In this document: positions 8,872-16,735 of the stretch, in pieces
Layout: the number at the start of each line of letters is the position of its first letter
Numbering within the stretch: the stretch's first letter is position 1
Source: Petroclostridium sp. X23
GTDB taxonomy: Bacteria; Bacillota; Clostridia; SK-Y3
Direction: 5' to 3'
Assembly: GCF_030013905.1 (NCBI RefSeq)
Contig: NZ_CP124862.1
Span: 4,715,051 to 4,779,050 of the forward strand
Length of the DNA: 64,000 nt
Translations under genes and position numbers: made by a program
Notes under the pieces: model-generated
The model's input: the letters and a program-made list of their open reading frames with translations, nothing else
Told to the model about the DNA's origin: nothing
Databases searched by the model: none

Positions 8872-10059
8872 ATGAGTGCTATTGTTGCAACAAAAAGAAC
8901 AAATACTACAGCAGGCAACGGACGTGTGGATTTGCAAGTATATAACGATAAAATTTATTATGTTTGGGTCAACTCTCAATATATTTGGAAAGCAGAGATG
9001 AATATTAATGGTACAGGTTTTGTGGCTACTGAGATAGGGCCCAATACCGGTACTCTCTACCTCAAATTTCAAGTATATGGGGATAAAATATATTATGTTT
9101 GGGCTCAAAATGATTCCAGTTATTACACGCAATTGTGGACAGCAGAAGCGAATATAGACGGCACTGGATTTACAGCTACTCAAAGAACTACAAATTTAAC
9201 AGACATTGCTTATATCGATTTTCAAGTATATAACGGTAAAATATATTATGTTTTTGGGAATGGAGATGAAAATTTTAGGCAACAAATATGGACAGCAGAA
9301 ATGAATATCAATGGCACAGGTTTTACTGCAACACAGAGAACTACAGGCAGACATAGAGGATATACTCAGTTACAAATTATGGGGAATAAGATATATTATG
9401 TTGGTTCTGAATCTGATGATTCTTATGTTTCTCAAATATGGGTAGGGGAAATGTATATAGACGGCACAGGTTTTGTAATAGAAACAAAAACTGCAGGGGA
9501 TAAGCACAAAGCATGGCCACAATTACAAATAGTAGGAGATAAGATATATTATGTGTTTCATGGCTTGGATATAAATGACGAATATCAAATATGGACAGCA
9601 GAAATGAATATCAATGGCACAGGTTTTACTGCAACACAGAGAACTACAGGCAATTATAGCAAGATATTTCCTCAATTACAAGTGGCTGAAAATAAAATAT
9701 ATTATGTTTGGTGTCAATATGATGACTATCGTTATCAAATAGCTACAGGTGAAATGAATACTGATAGTACGGGGTTTGCTGAAACATACATTACAACAAG
9801 TGAGTATTATAAAGATGAGCCTAAATTACAAGTATTAAACGATAAGATCTATTATGTCTGGACTGAAAGAGATTCAAGTGCTTATCAAGTTTGGACAGGA
9901 ACACAAGAAATAGAGCTACCACCATCGAGTAGTAAAATACTAATAAAAATCAATGGAGAATGGAAGCAAGCGACACCATATGTCAAAGTAAATGGAGCTT
10001 GGAAAGAAGCAATACCATTTATAAAGGTTAACGGACAATGGAAGCAAGCTGTTATTTAA
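8872..10059 (+). CDS. Seven-repeat propeller-like phage tail protein
   Basis: 395 residues. The first 340 are seven repeats of about 48 residues, each with a KIYYVW-type strand and a NGTGFTATQRTT-type turn, which suggests a seven-bladed beta-propeller. Two repeats share a 67-bp identical DNA block (9283-9349 and 9586-9652). After a PPSSS linker come three copies of a short KVNGxWKxAxPF repeat (about 17 residues each). Position after the tail tip protein and before the holin points to host recognition. No enzyme motif is visible, and the propeller fold is inferred from repeat number and pattern. Confidence 0.7.
   Translation: MSAIVATKRTNTTAGNGRVDLQVYNDKIYYVWVNSQYIWKAEMNINGTGFVATEIGPNTGTLYLKFQVYGDKIYYVWAQNDSSYYTQLWTAEANIDGTGFTATQRTTNLTDIAYIDFQVYNGKIYYVFGNGDENFRQQIWTAEMNINGTGFTATQRTTGRHRGYTQLQIMGNKIYYVGSESDDSYVSQIWVGEMYIDGTGFVIETKTAGDKHKAWPQLQIVGDKIYYVFHGLDINDEYQIWTAEMNINGTGFTATQRTTGNYSKIFPQLQVAENKIYYVWCQYDDYRYQIATGEMNTDSTGFAETYITTSEYYKDEPKLQVLNDKIYYVWTERDSSAYQVWTGTQEIELPPSSSKILIKINGEWKQATPYVKVNGAWKEAIPFIKVNGQWKQAVI
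9283..9652 (+). repeat. 67-bp exact direct repeat inside the propeller gene
   Basis: Positions 9283-9349 and 9586-9652 are identical over 67 bp and offset by 303 bp (101 codons), so they stay in frame and equal two protein repeats. Neighbouring repeats have diverged, so this pair looks recently duplicated or gene-converted. Confidence 0.85.
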
Positions 10060-10088
10060 GAAGCTCAGACAATGGGCTTCTTTTAATT
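10059..10088 (+). terminator. Terminator after the tail module
   Basis: AGAAGC pairs with GCTTCT, extended inward by two G-containing pairs, and is followed by TTTTAATTTT. It separates the tail genes from the lysis genes. Confidence 0.6.
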
Positions 10089-10115
10089 TTAAAATAAAGA
10101 AAGGAATGATGAACA

Positions 10116-10583
10116 ATGACAGAAAATGCAGCAACAAAAGGAGCTATGGGAGTTATAGCGGGGGTGTTTGGTTATTTAGTGGGGAGCTTCAACGCTTTGT
10201 TAGTAGTTTTAGCTATTCTAATGATGGTGGATTATGTCACAGGTGTTACCGTAGCTCTGAAGAATAGTGAGTTTGATACAGGAAAAGGGATATGGGGGGC
10301 AATCACAAAGTTATTCTACATATTGATTGTGCTGGTGGGGTTCTTGGCTGATTATACTATTATGGATACAGCTGCACGGGCAGGGCTCGATTTTAGTACC
10401 GGTGGGCTGTTAGGAATTGCTGTAACATTATATCTTATCGGCAATGAAGGCCTAAGTATAACAGAAAATTGGGTAGTGCTGGGATTGCCGGTCCCACCTT
10501 TTTTACGAACAGCATTTGGGTACATGAAAGATCAATCAGGTAAGATTGTTAAGATGCCAGAAAAGGAGAGTGTGGAACAATGA
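10116..10583 (+). CDS. Phage holin (TcdE / Holin_4 type)
   Basis: 155 residues with three to four membrane segments: about 10-40, 65-90 and 100-120. The motif MMVDYVTGVTVALKNSEF is the signature of the toxin-secretion/phage-lysis holin family that includes Clostridioides TcdE. The protein makes pores in the inner membrane at the end of the lytic cycle so the endolysin can reach the wall. Its stop overlaps the endolysin start (ATGA). Confidence 0.9.
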   Translation: MTENAATKGAMGVIAGVFGYLVGSFNALLVVLAILMMVDYVTGVTVALKNSEFDTGKGIWGAITKLFYILIVLVGFLADYTIMDTAARAGLDFSTGGLLGIAVTLYLIGNEGLSITENWVVLGLPVPPFLRTAFGYMKDQSGKIVKMPEKESVEQ

Positions 10584-11248
10584 TTAACAATAAAATATTG
10601 GTTGAATATGCGAAAAAAGCAGCAGCAGAAAAATGGGGTTACGTTTGGGGGACCTTTGGCCAAGTTCTCACACAAGCTCTGTACGATCAAAAAGTTAAGC
10701 AGTACCCGAGTGAAGTTGGTGGGTATGCAAATTTTATTAGATCAAATTGGTTTGGCCGGAAGGTTACCGACTGTGTCGGTCTGATAAAAGGAGCTTATTG
10801 GAGTGAAAGTGGTACTTTGGTATACAACCCGAAGACTGATATATCTGCAGACAGCATGTACAGCTTAGCCCAAGAAAAAGGTGAGATTTCCACAATACCA
10901 GAAATAGAAGGGTTATGTGTGTGGAAGAAAGGGCATATAGGCGTGTACATTAGAGGTGGCCAGGTTATTGAGGCTCACGGTACAAAATACGGTGTGATCC
11001 AAACCCCGTTAACCGGATCCGGATCGACTCCATGGACCCACTGGCTGAAATGCCCGTACATAAAGTATGAAAAAGCAGAAGAAACCTGGCAAGAAATTGT
11101 AATAAATGCTGCAGATAACGATGAAAGCTGGATCCAAGCAATTATTGATGTATCCAATATGGCAAAGGCTGCTAACAATATAGGCGCTATGAAAGTGCTT
11201 GAGTTCTTGCCGACATTGATAGTAAAGATTCATAATAACGCAAAATAA
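10580..11248 (+). CDS. Endolysin, NlpC/P60 family
   Basis: 222 residues. The catalytic cysteine lies in VTDCVGLIKGAYW (about residue 65). The histidine lies in KGHIGVYI (about 118) and a third polar residue in EAHGTKYGV (about 133), the NlpC/P60 triad order. The enzyme cleaves peptide bonds in the peptidoglycan stem. The C-terminal 60 residues are helical and acidic and may be a short wall-binding or regulatory tail. There is no signal peptide, consistent with release through the holin encoded just upstream. Confidence 0.88.
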   Translation: MINNKILVEYAKKAAAEKWGYVWGTFGQVLTQALYDQKVKQYPSEVGGYANFIRSNWFGRKVTDCVGLIKGAYWSESGTLVYNPKTDISADSMYSLAQEKGEISTIPEIEGLCVWKKGHIGVYIRGGQVIEAHGTKYGVIQTPLTGSGSTPWTHWLKCPYIKYEKAEETWQEIVINAADNDESWIQAIIDVSNMAKAANNIGAMKVLEFLPTLIVKIHNNAK

Positions 11249-11254
11249 TAGACT

Positions 11255-11286
11255 GCCCCGGGGAGACCTGGGGCTTTATTTTTTTT
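11255..11286 (+). terminator. Terminator after the lysis module
   Basis: A GC-rich hairpin (GCCCC with GGGGC, with a partly paired interior) is followed by TTTATTTTTTTT. It ends the late operon. Confidence 0.8.
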
Positions 11287-11392
11287 GCGTAAATGGATAG
11301 TTTAGTGCATACTCTGGCAGCAGTCTGGGGTTATTTTTTACCTAAAAATAGTTTTGCATATATAGAACCAGTATGTTTTTTAAAAAATGGAG

Positions 11393-11421
11393 TTGACAAT
11401 ACAATTGAAAAAGTTTATTAT
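11393..11421 (+). promoter_or_regulatory. Sigma-A promoter for the 221-aa gene and XRE-ImmA gene
   Basis: TTGACA at 11393 and TATTAT at 11416 are separated by 17 bp. The gene starts at 11456 behind AAGGAG. The promoter lies after the late-operon terminator, so the two-gene unit can be expressed independently, as expected of a prophage accessory gene active in the lysogen. Confidence 0.65.
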
Positions 11422-11455
11422 AAAAGTATAGAGGTAACGGAAAGGAGAAAAACAT

Positions 11456-12121
11456 ATGAATTTGTCAACGGAAAAGAAAATACATATTGATTCAATATTG
11501 GATGATAGATCCTTGGGCTGGCTATTTCCTGTTTTGGAAACTGGGCAGGCTACTTGTAAAGAATTCATGAAATTAAATAATGAGTTTTTTAACTGTTCAG
11601 ATTATTTAAACACTGTGCCAGGTCACTTGCTGAGTTATAGTATAAATAGGCAACTGTCAAGTCAATGTTCCCTCCCAGCATGTCCATTTACAATACATAA
11701 AGAAAAGATTAATGTTAGAAATCAATATTGCATACCTATTTTGAGAAAAGATGATATTACAATTTCCATAATGCGTAGTGTAAACAGAAGAAGAATTGAC
11801 AAAAATGATAAAGCGTATCTCAAGGAAAAATGCAGAAAAAACAATGAACTCGATGGGCAGTTTTCGTTATTTGAACCAGAAATTTCTGGAGAAAATAATT
11901 ATCATGGAGTATTGCTATATGGGGCTGAAAAAGATTGGAATGGTATTGGCTTTGCCGATGTAGTCTTTTTTGATAGCCAACTAAAGCAAATACATTATTC
12001 TATAAATTTGATGGATAAGTTACATATTTATATATCGTCTATGAGCAATGGGGAAAAAGAAAAAAGCATACTTAATGCACAAAATATAATTAAGGATGTA
12101 AAACAACAGTTGGAGGGTTAA
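11456..12121 (+). CDS. Unknown protein paired with an XRE-ImmA/IrrE protein
   Basis: 221 residues, soluble, no signal peptide and no motif I recognise. Four cysteines fall in the first half (ATCKEF, FNCSDY, QCSLPACPF), a basic patch MRSVNRRRIDKNDK follows, and the second half is beta-rich. It starts behind AAGGAG and ends 4 bp before the XRE-ImmA gene, with which it forms a two-gene operon. Such a pair could be a regulator-target or toxin-antitoxin-like unit, but nothing in this protein proves it. Confidence 0.6.
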   Translation: MNLSTEKKIHIDSILDDRSLGWLFPVLETGQATCKEFMKLNNEFFNCSDYLNTVPGHLLSYSINRQLSSQCSLPACPFTIHKEKINVRNQYCIPILRKDDITISIMRSVNRRRIDKNDKAYLKEKCRKNNELDGQFSLFEPEISGENNYHGVLLYGAEKDWNGIGFADVVFFDSQLKQIHYSINLMDKLHIYISSMSNGEKEKSILNAQNIIKDVKQQLEG

Positions 12122-12125
12122 TGAG

Positions 12126-13277
12126 ATGAATTCGGGGACTAAAGTTAAAAATATAGAAATAATAGATAAAACTAAAGCAGTAATCCCTGAAAGAATAAAA
12201 GAAGCAAGAGTTTATAGAGGATTAACACAGCAAGAGTTAGCTAAAGAGTTAGGACTTACGAGGCAAGCTATATGCAATTATGAAGTCGGCACAAATACTC
12301 CACCTTTAAATATGCTGCTAGAAATATCTAAAAAACTAGACTTCCCTATTAATTTCTTTTATAAAAAAAGGATTGTATGTACTGACGAAGGGGAAGTTTA
12401 CTTTAGAAGTAGCGCTATACCATGTAAGAAGAAAGAAATGTTGGAACAAAAGCTTAATTATCTTTCAACAGAGGTAACATACTTTATAGAACAATATATA
12501 AATTTACCTGAAATTAACCTTATTGATGTTGAATATAAAAAAGAATATAGCGATGATGATATTAAGATCATTGTAAAAAGGTTAAGGAAGCACTGGGGAT
12601 TACATGATAAACCAATAAAGAATTTGACTTATATAATGCAAGAAAATGGATGTATAATAGCCAGATTGATGTTAGATTCAGAAAAAACAGATGGATATTC
12701 AAAATGGATAAGAAAAAGACCTTATACTTTTTTGAATACAGAAAGAAATGCAGCAGCGAGAACAAGATTTACTTTAGCACATGAATTAGCACATATAGTT
12801 TTACATCGAAATTTAAAAGATGGAGAAGATTTAAAAAAGAGAGAAAAAGAAGCTAATTACTTTGCTGGTGAGTTTTTATTCCCAAGTGAAGCAGTTATAG
12901 ATGAAGTTTCATTTGTATCATTAGATGCTTTATTACCATTGAAGGCTAAGTGGGGAATATCTATAGGGGCAATAGTGAGAAGATGCCTTGATTTAGAGTT
13001 AATTACTGAAGAGAGATTTACAATGCTTCAAAAACAGATTAGTAAAAGAAAATGGCGTACTTTTGAACCTTTAGATGATGTAACCAAAAGCGAGGACCCA
13101 CAACTGTTTAAGGAGGCTTTTAATTTACTTGTAGAAAACGGTATTGTAGTGAAATCAGAAATTATTAATTCAATATTATTTAGCGAAGATGAGCTCTTGA
13201 ATGTGTGCTGCCTAGATCCTGACTTTTTTGAAGAGAAAAAGTTAAGTATAAAACCTAAATTAGAGCTAGTTAAATAG
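12126..13277 (+). CDS. XRE-family regulator with ImmA/IrrE metallopeptidase domain
   Basis: 383 residues. A helix-turn-helix occupies about residues 20-75 (LTQQELAKELGLTRQAICNY). A central region follows, then the zinc protease motif LAHELAHIVLHR (HExxH, about residue 222), with EANYFAGEFLFP supplying the third ligand. Proteins of this layout regulate phage or mobile-element genes by binding DNA and cleaving a partner repressor, as ImmA does in ICEBs1. It is the second gene of a unit placed between the endolysin and integrase. Its target is not identifiable here; the 221-aa neighbour is one candidate. Confidence 0.88.
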   Translation: MNSGTKVKNIEIIDKTKAVIPERIKEARVYRGLTQQELAKELGLTRQAICNYEVGTNTPPLNMLLEISKKLDFPINFFYKKRIVCTDEGEVYFRSSAIPCKKKEMLEQKLNYLSTEVTYFIEQYINLPEINLIDVEYKKEYSDDDIKIIVKRLRKHWGLHDKPIKNLTYIMQENGCIIARLMLDSEKTDGYSKWIRKRPYTFLNTERNAAARTRFTLAHELAHIVLHRNLKDGEDLKKREKEANYFAGEFLFPSEAVIDEVSFVSLDALLPLKAKWGISIGAIVRRCLDLELITEERFTMLQKQISKRKWRTFEPLDDVTKSEDPQLFKEAFNLLVENGIVVKSEIINSILFSEDELLNVCCLDPDFFEEKKLSIKPKLELVK

Positions 13278-13284
13278 TATAAAG

Positions 13285-13325
13285 CTAAAGTTTGCTGTAT
13301 AGCTCCGGGACCCGGGGCTTTTTTA
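13285..13325 (+). terminator. Terminator after the XRE-ImmA gene (copy 1 of a similar pair)
   Basis: CTAAAGTTTG leads into the stem AGCTCCGG with CCGGGGCT, followed by TTTTTT. A very similar block lies at 14238-14280. Confidence 0.8.
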
Positions 13326-13457
13326 TTTGTCGAAATTTGCGATAATTTATTTTTGTTTTTTGCAGGGTTTTATAACATTTCAAAAGAATAAAATAAAAGA
13401 AGATTTGCAAAGCGAATATTTATAATAGAAAGCTGATTATTTGTGGGAGGGATTAAT

Positions 13458-14192
13458 ATGAATATTTCTGAACTAATTAAGATGGGTGAAGAGGCAGCAA
13501 AAAAATGCTATAAAAATAGTGAGTATGTTGGAGAATATTATTCTGGACAAGAATATGAGGAATGGTTGACAGTTGCTATTCGTTTTGTGGAATTAAATTT
13601 TCCGGGTGATACTGATACAAAGAGATTCAGAGAAATAGCTCAGACTGCAAATGGGTTTGGTAATGATAGATTTTATCCGCTCATAGGGATTCTTAAAGCC
13701 TTTAATGAATATCCTCCAATTCCGGTTAAAGAGGATATATTACCTTTAATAAAAAATATTTGTATGAATTTTAATAAGTTTGATATAAAAATAAAACGCA
13801 GATACGGCAACAGAGAAACAATTAAAATTAATGATGAGCATGATTTACAGGATGCCATACATTCAATACTAAAGCTTTTTGTCGATGATATTAGACCAGA
13901 AGACTATGTACCAAGTTATGCCGGAGGTAATTCAAGAGTCGACTTTCTGTTGCCTAAATACGGTCTCATTATAGAAACTAAAATGACTAACAATGTTTTA
14001 CATGACAAACAAGTAGGAGAACAGTTGATAATTGATTTTGAGAGGTACAAACAAACTAATGGATATAACCATTTAGTATGTTTTATTTATGATAGAGAAG
14101 CAAATATCAGCAATCCGATTGGATTAATTACAGATTTAGAAAAATTAAGTAATGAAAAAATGAGAATGACTGTTTTTATATCACCTCAGTGA
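13458..14192 (+). CDS. PD-(D/E)XK nuclease, DpnII/MboI-like family
   Basis: 244 residues from the ATG at 13458, behind GGGAGG. The C-terminal half has YAGGNSRVDFLLPKYGLIIE followed by TKM, giving the D-x(n)-E-x-K nuclease core at about residues 160-178. GEQLIIDFERYK and LVCFIYDREANISNPIGL follow, the pattern of the REase_DpnII-MboI domain. The N-terminal half is helical. No methyltransferase is adjacent, so this is not an ordinary restriction-modification pair. It may act in defence against other phages. It lies between two look-alike terminators. Confidence 0.78.
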   Translation: MNISELIKMGEEAAKKCYKNSEYVGEYYSGQEYEEWLTVAIRFVELNFPGDTDTKRFREIAQTANGFGNDRFYPLIGILKAFNEYPPIPVKEDILPLIKNICMNFNKFDIKIKRRYGNRETIKINDEHDLQDAIHSILKLFVDDIRPEDYVPSYAGGNSRVDFLLPKYGLIIETKMTNNVLHDKQVGEQLIIDFERYKQTNGYNHLVCFIYDREANISNPIGLITDLEKLSNEKMRMTVFISPQ

Positions 14193-14237
14193 ATTCTTTT
14201 TCTTATCTAGAAACAGATGGCTTTATATTACGTTAAC

Positions 14238-14280
14238 CTAAAGTTTGACGTATGGCTCCTGGGTTACCGGGAGCTTTTTG
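14238..14280 (+). terminator. Terminator after the nuclease gene (copy 2 of a similar pair)
   Basis: CTAAAGTTTG leads into the stem GCTCCTGG with CCGGGAGC, followed by TTTTTG. Sequence and layout match the block at 13285-13325. Confidence 0.8.
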
Positions 14281-14366
14281 TTTTGGGAAAATAAGTAAAA
14301 TAGTACTTGATTTATTACATATAATTCATTATAATTACATATAAGTAAATATATAGGAGGTAGTTA

Positions 14367-14537
14367 ATGGGTGATAAATTAATTACATTATTAGAGTTAG
14401 CAGATTACTTAAAAGTAACAAGAACAACCATCGACAGGTGGAGAAAGGAAGGGATGCCATGTATTAAAGTCGGACGCGGCGTTCGATTTAATAAAGAAGC
14501 TGTAATGCAATGGATAGGAAAAAACAAACAAAACTAA
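14367..14537 (+). CDS. Excisionase-like small HTH protein
   Basis: 56 residues, short enough to be missed by common length limits. The ATG at 14367 follows AGGAGG with good spacing. The sequence LLELADYLKVTRTTIDRWRK followed by GMPCIKVGRGVRFNKEAVMQW is a complete winged MerR/HTH_17-type DNA-binding domain, as in phage Xis proteins. It lies 130 bp upstream of the integrase. Xis proteins bend DNA and steer the integrase towards excision. Confidence 0.85.
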   Translation: MGDKLITLLELADYLKVTRTTIDRWRKEGMPCIKVGRGVRFNKEAVMQWIGKNKQN

Positions 14538-14538
14538 A

Positions 14539-14575
14539 GAGGAAGCTGTCACCGACCAAAGTAACCAGCTTCCTC
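14539..14575 (+). other. Hairpin 1 between xis and int
   Basis: A 10-bp perfect stem (GAGGAAGCTG with CAGCTTCCTC) has a 17-nt loop and starts just after the xis stop. No T tract follows, so it is not a standard terminator. Confidence 0.6.
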
Positions 14576-14588
14576 ACCACAAAAACAC

Positions 14589-14646
14589 ACTTGAAGCAAG
14601 TATGCTATGCTCTTTTATTATATCAGAGCATATTGGCTTCTTCAAG
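14589..14646 (+). other. Hairpin 2 between xis and int
   Basis: Arms around CTTGAAGC and GCTTCTTCAAG, with an inner pairing of TATGCTC and GAGCATA, form a long imperfect stem that ends about 25 bp before the integrase ATG. It could control integrase translation or mark recombinase binding. Confidence 0.5.
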
Positions 14647-14669
14647 AGGTGAAAATCAGGAGGGTCTTT

Positions 14670-15635
14670 ATGTCAAAAAAGAAAAAGAAAGATAAAAAAG
14701 GATTTAAGATAGTTCAAAATACAGAAAAGGTACACGAAAGTAATAGTAAGCTTATCGAAAAATATATAGGTTTACGATGGACGAATGGACTTACAAATAA
14801 AAGTTTGAAGGCGCTTGAAGGAGAGCTAAATCTATTTGCAAGATATTTAAAGCAACATAAAGATAACAAACATTTTAGTGGAATTATTCATACTGACGTT
14901 GAGGATTTTCTACAGTGTTGCGCTTTAGGCCGGTTAAGCGGTAAAAAGAATGGAGCTGAAGCGCTTAATAGAAAACATGCTGCGCTCAATACTTTTTACA
15001 GCATAATGATCAAAAAAGAGTACTTGGACATGAAAAATCCTTTAGACAAAGTAGATAAGATAAAAACTAGGAAGAAACTTCGGGGCCATTTAGAAAAATG
15101 GGAAGTTGAAAAACTAATTGCATACTGTGAGAAGAAGAATGATCTTCGCGGAGCTGCATGGATCACTCTCGCTTTTTATTCAGGATGTCGGTTAAGCGAA
15201 CTATACCAATTGAATAGAAAAAGTTTGGATTTCGAAAAAAGACGTTTTATTGTCTGTGGCAAAGGTGATAAAGAAAGAGAATGTTCGTTTTGGATAGAAG
15301 CGAAAGAAAGGATATTAGCCTATCTTGATACGCGAAATGATGATAGAGAGCCTTTATTTTTATCCAGTCAAGGCAACCGTTGGAGTCCTAAAGCGATACA
15401 AGATTTCGTAAAAAATACGGGCGTAAGAGCAGGAATAGAAACTAATGTGCATCCGCATATTTTTAGGCATTCCCTTGCCATGTTCATGCTCAGTAAAGGG
15501 ATACCCTTAGAAGTTATACAAATTCAGCTAGGCCACGAAAACATAAATACAACCCAAGTTTATGCGCATCAATCATTACGGGATATTCAATCAAAAGTAG
15601 ATAAGATTTTTGAAGCAGATAAAAAAGTAGGGTAG
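14670..15635 (+). CDS. int: Prophage tyrosine integrase
   Basis: 321 residues from the ATG at 14670, preceded by GGAGGG; an upstream extension to 14607 lacks a ribosome site. An N-terminal basic tail and SAM-like core-binding domain (about 30-130) are followed by the catalytic domain. The active residues are visible: Arg in SGCRLSEL, the HxxR box in HPHIFRHSLA, His in LGHENINTT and Tyr in TQVYAHQ. It would integrate and excise the prophage at the tRNA-Thr site about 650 bp downstream. Confidence 0.93.
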   Translation: MSKKKKKDKKGFKIVQNTEKVHESNSKLIEKYIGLRWTNGLTNKSLKALEGELNLFARYLKQHKDNKHFSGIIHTDVEDFLQCCALGRLSGKKNGAEALNRKHAALNTFYSIMIKKEYLDMKNPLDKVDKIKTRKKLRGHLEKWEVEKLIAYCEKKNDLRGAAWITLAFYSGCRLSELYQLNRKSLDFEKRRFIVCGKGDKERECSFWIEAKERILAYLDTRNDDREPLFLSSQGNRWSPKAIQDFVKNTGVRAGIETNVHPHIFRHSLAMFMLSKGIPLEVIQIQLGHENINTTQVYAHQSLRDIQSKVDKIFEADKKVG

Positions 15636-15651
15636 GCATATCGCCTACCTA
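15630..15651. terminator. Hairpin between convergent int and TM2 genes
   Basis: GGTAGGC pairs with GCCTACC around a 5-nt loop, at the int stop. A/T-rich sequence follows on both sides, so it may end both transcripts. The T tract is weak. Confidence 0.45.
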
Positions 15652-15669
15652 TTCATATTAATTAAATTT

Positions 15670-16035
15670 TTATACTAATGGATAGCTTGCTTTATCTCTA
15701 AATGATCCAGTTGAAATCATAACAAGATCAAACACTGTTCCTATAAAAAATAGCCCACCAGTTAAGAAATATATAATACCTGTGAAAATTTTACCGACAT
15801 AAAATCTATGAAAACCAGCGAATCCTAATAGTCCAATAGCGCATAATATTAATGCTGTCAGTTTCTTTTTATAAATGTATTGCTGTCCAGTATTCATATT
15901 AGTATTTGTATTGTTAATAATAATAGTAGGTGGCTGGTAAGGTGGATACTGTGCAGGTTGCTGCATATTAGGCTGTGGTTGATAATTAACGGGTTGATAA
16001 CTATTGGTTTGTTGGTTTACGGTGTTATCGCTCAT
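15670..16035 (-). CDS. TM2-domain membrane protein
   Basis: 121 residues. The first 50 are Gln/Pro/Asn/Tyr-rich and probably disordered. The rest is a TM2 domain with two hydrophobic segments (about 60-80 and 85-108) around GFAGFHRFYVGK and the second motif TGGLFFIGTVFDLVMI. TM2 proteins are widespread in bacteria and have no defined biochemical role. It lies between the integrase and the att site on the opposite strand, so it is probably cargo of the prophage. The start is behind GGAGTG. Confidence 0.85.
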   Translation of the reverse strand: MSDNTVNQQTNSYQPVNYQPQPNMQQPAQYPPYQPPTIIINNTNTNMNTGQQYIYKKKLTALILCAIGLLGFAGFHRFYVGKIFTGIIYFLTGGLFFIGTVFDLVMISTGSFRDKASYPLV

Positions 16036-16280
16036 ACGATCACTCCTGTGTAAATTTTAGCATTATAATATCATATAAGTATTGAAAAAAATGTCGAAAT
16101 TTGTTATTATTTTAATAGTCACATAAATACGAACTATTTTTGTAGCTATTATGTAGTTATAATTTTATAATTAATTGTTATTAATTATAGTTTGTTGTGA
16201 TATGAAATAGTATTAAAAACCAGTAAAATAAGCGGTTATATTAGGTGTAGCTATTGTTGTGGCTTATATGTAAGAATTAA

Positions 16281-16325
16281 CTCGTAATGATCAGGTCGCC
16301 GGTTCGATTCCGGCTACCAGCTCCA
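16281..16325 (+). tRNA. Displaced 3' fragment of tRNA-Thr(CGT), prophage right attachment site
   Basis: The sequence runs from the anticodon loop (CTCGTAA) through the variable loop, a complete T arm (GCCGG-TTCGATT-CCGGC), the 3' acceptor strand and CCA. No matching 5' half precedes it: the bases before the loop do not pair with TGATC. This is what remains when a phage integrates in a tRNA gene and restores the 3' end on its own side. The acceptor strand fits a tRNA starting GCTGGTA, common for tRNA-Thr. The intact gene should lie at the left end, outside the window. Confidence 0.82.
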
Positions 16326-16465
16326 GATGAAAGACTATAAAATTAAGTATACTTCAGAAGTATTGCAATGCGAATCACATTAAATAATATTCACTTATTC
16401 TATATAATGTATGGAATCCCAATAATGGATCGGACATTAGTAGTTTATGTGAGATCTTCTTAAAT

Positions 16466-16490
16466 GCTTTCCTTTTGGGAAGGCTTTTCT
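16466..16490 (+). terminator. Rho-independent terminator, possibly of the tRNA unit
   Basis: GCTTTCC pairs with GGAAGGC around TTTTG, followed by TTTTCTTTT. Confidence 0.7.
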
Positions 16491-16518
16491 TTTATAACTA
16501 TAACCATTTAAATGACTG

Positions 16519-16544
16519 CTTGCAGGGTTGTCCGTCCCTGCAAG
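16519..16544. repeat. Short GC-rich palindrome (REP-like)
   Basis: CTTGCAGGG pairs with CCCTGCAAG around TTGTCCGT. Its reverse complement (GCAGGGACGGACAA) resembles the arms of the larger element at 41735-41811. Confidence 0.45.
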
Positions 16545-16735
16545 AACGCACATGATATACAAATTGGTAAATTATGATTCTCAATTTGCTCAATTTCAGT
16601 TTGAACTGGGCAAAATCATTGTTCAAGGAAACAGCGTATGCGAAGGTAGTTTTTACAGGAAAAAATATTTTTTTACATTAAGAGGGAAAAATTGAAAACT
16701 ATTCCTTGAATCTTTAAGGGAGGCAATTATGTGCT

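Larger units (their letters stand above)
16326..16735 (+). other. Intergenic region after the prophage
   Basis: About 410 bp without a gene. It holds a terminator (16466-16490) that may have served the original tRNA gene and a short GC-rich palindrome (16519-16544). I see no further feature. Confidence 0.6.

Noticed and set aside
11293..11490. 65-residue open frame upstream of the 221-aa gene
   Set aside because: It has no ribosome site, runs over the promoter at 11393-11421 and overlaps the start of the better-supported gene.
13458..14192. Full restriction-modification system around the nuclease
   Set aside because: No methyltransferase is encoded on either side within the prophage segment visible here.
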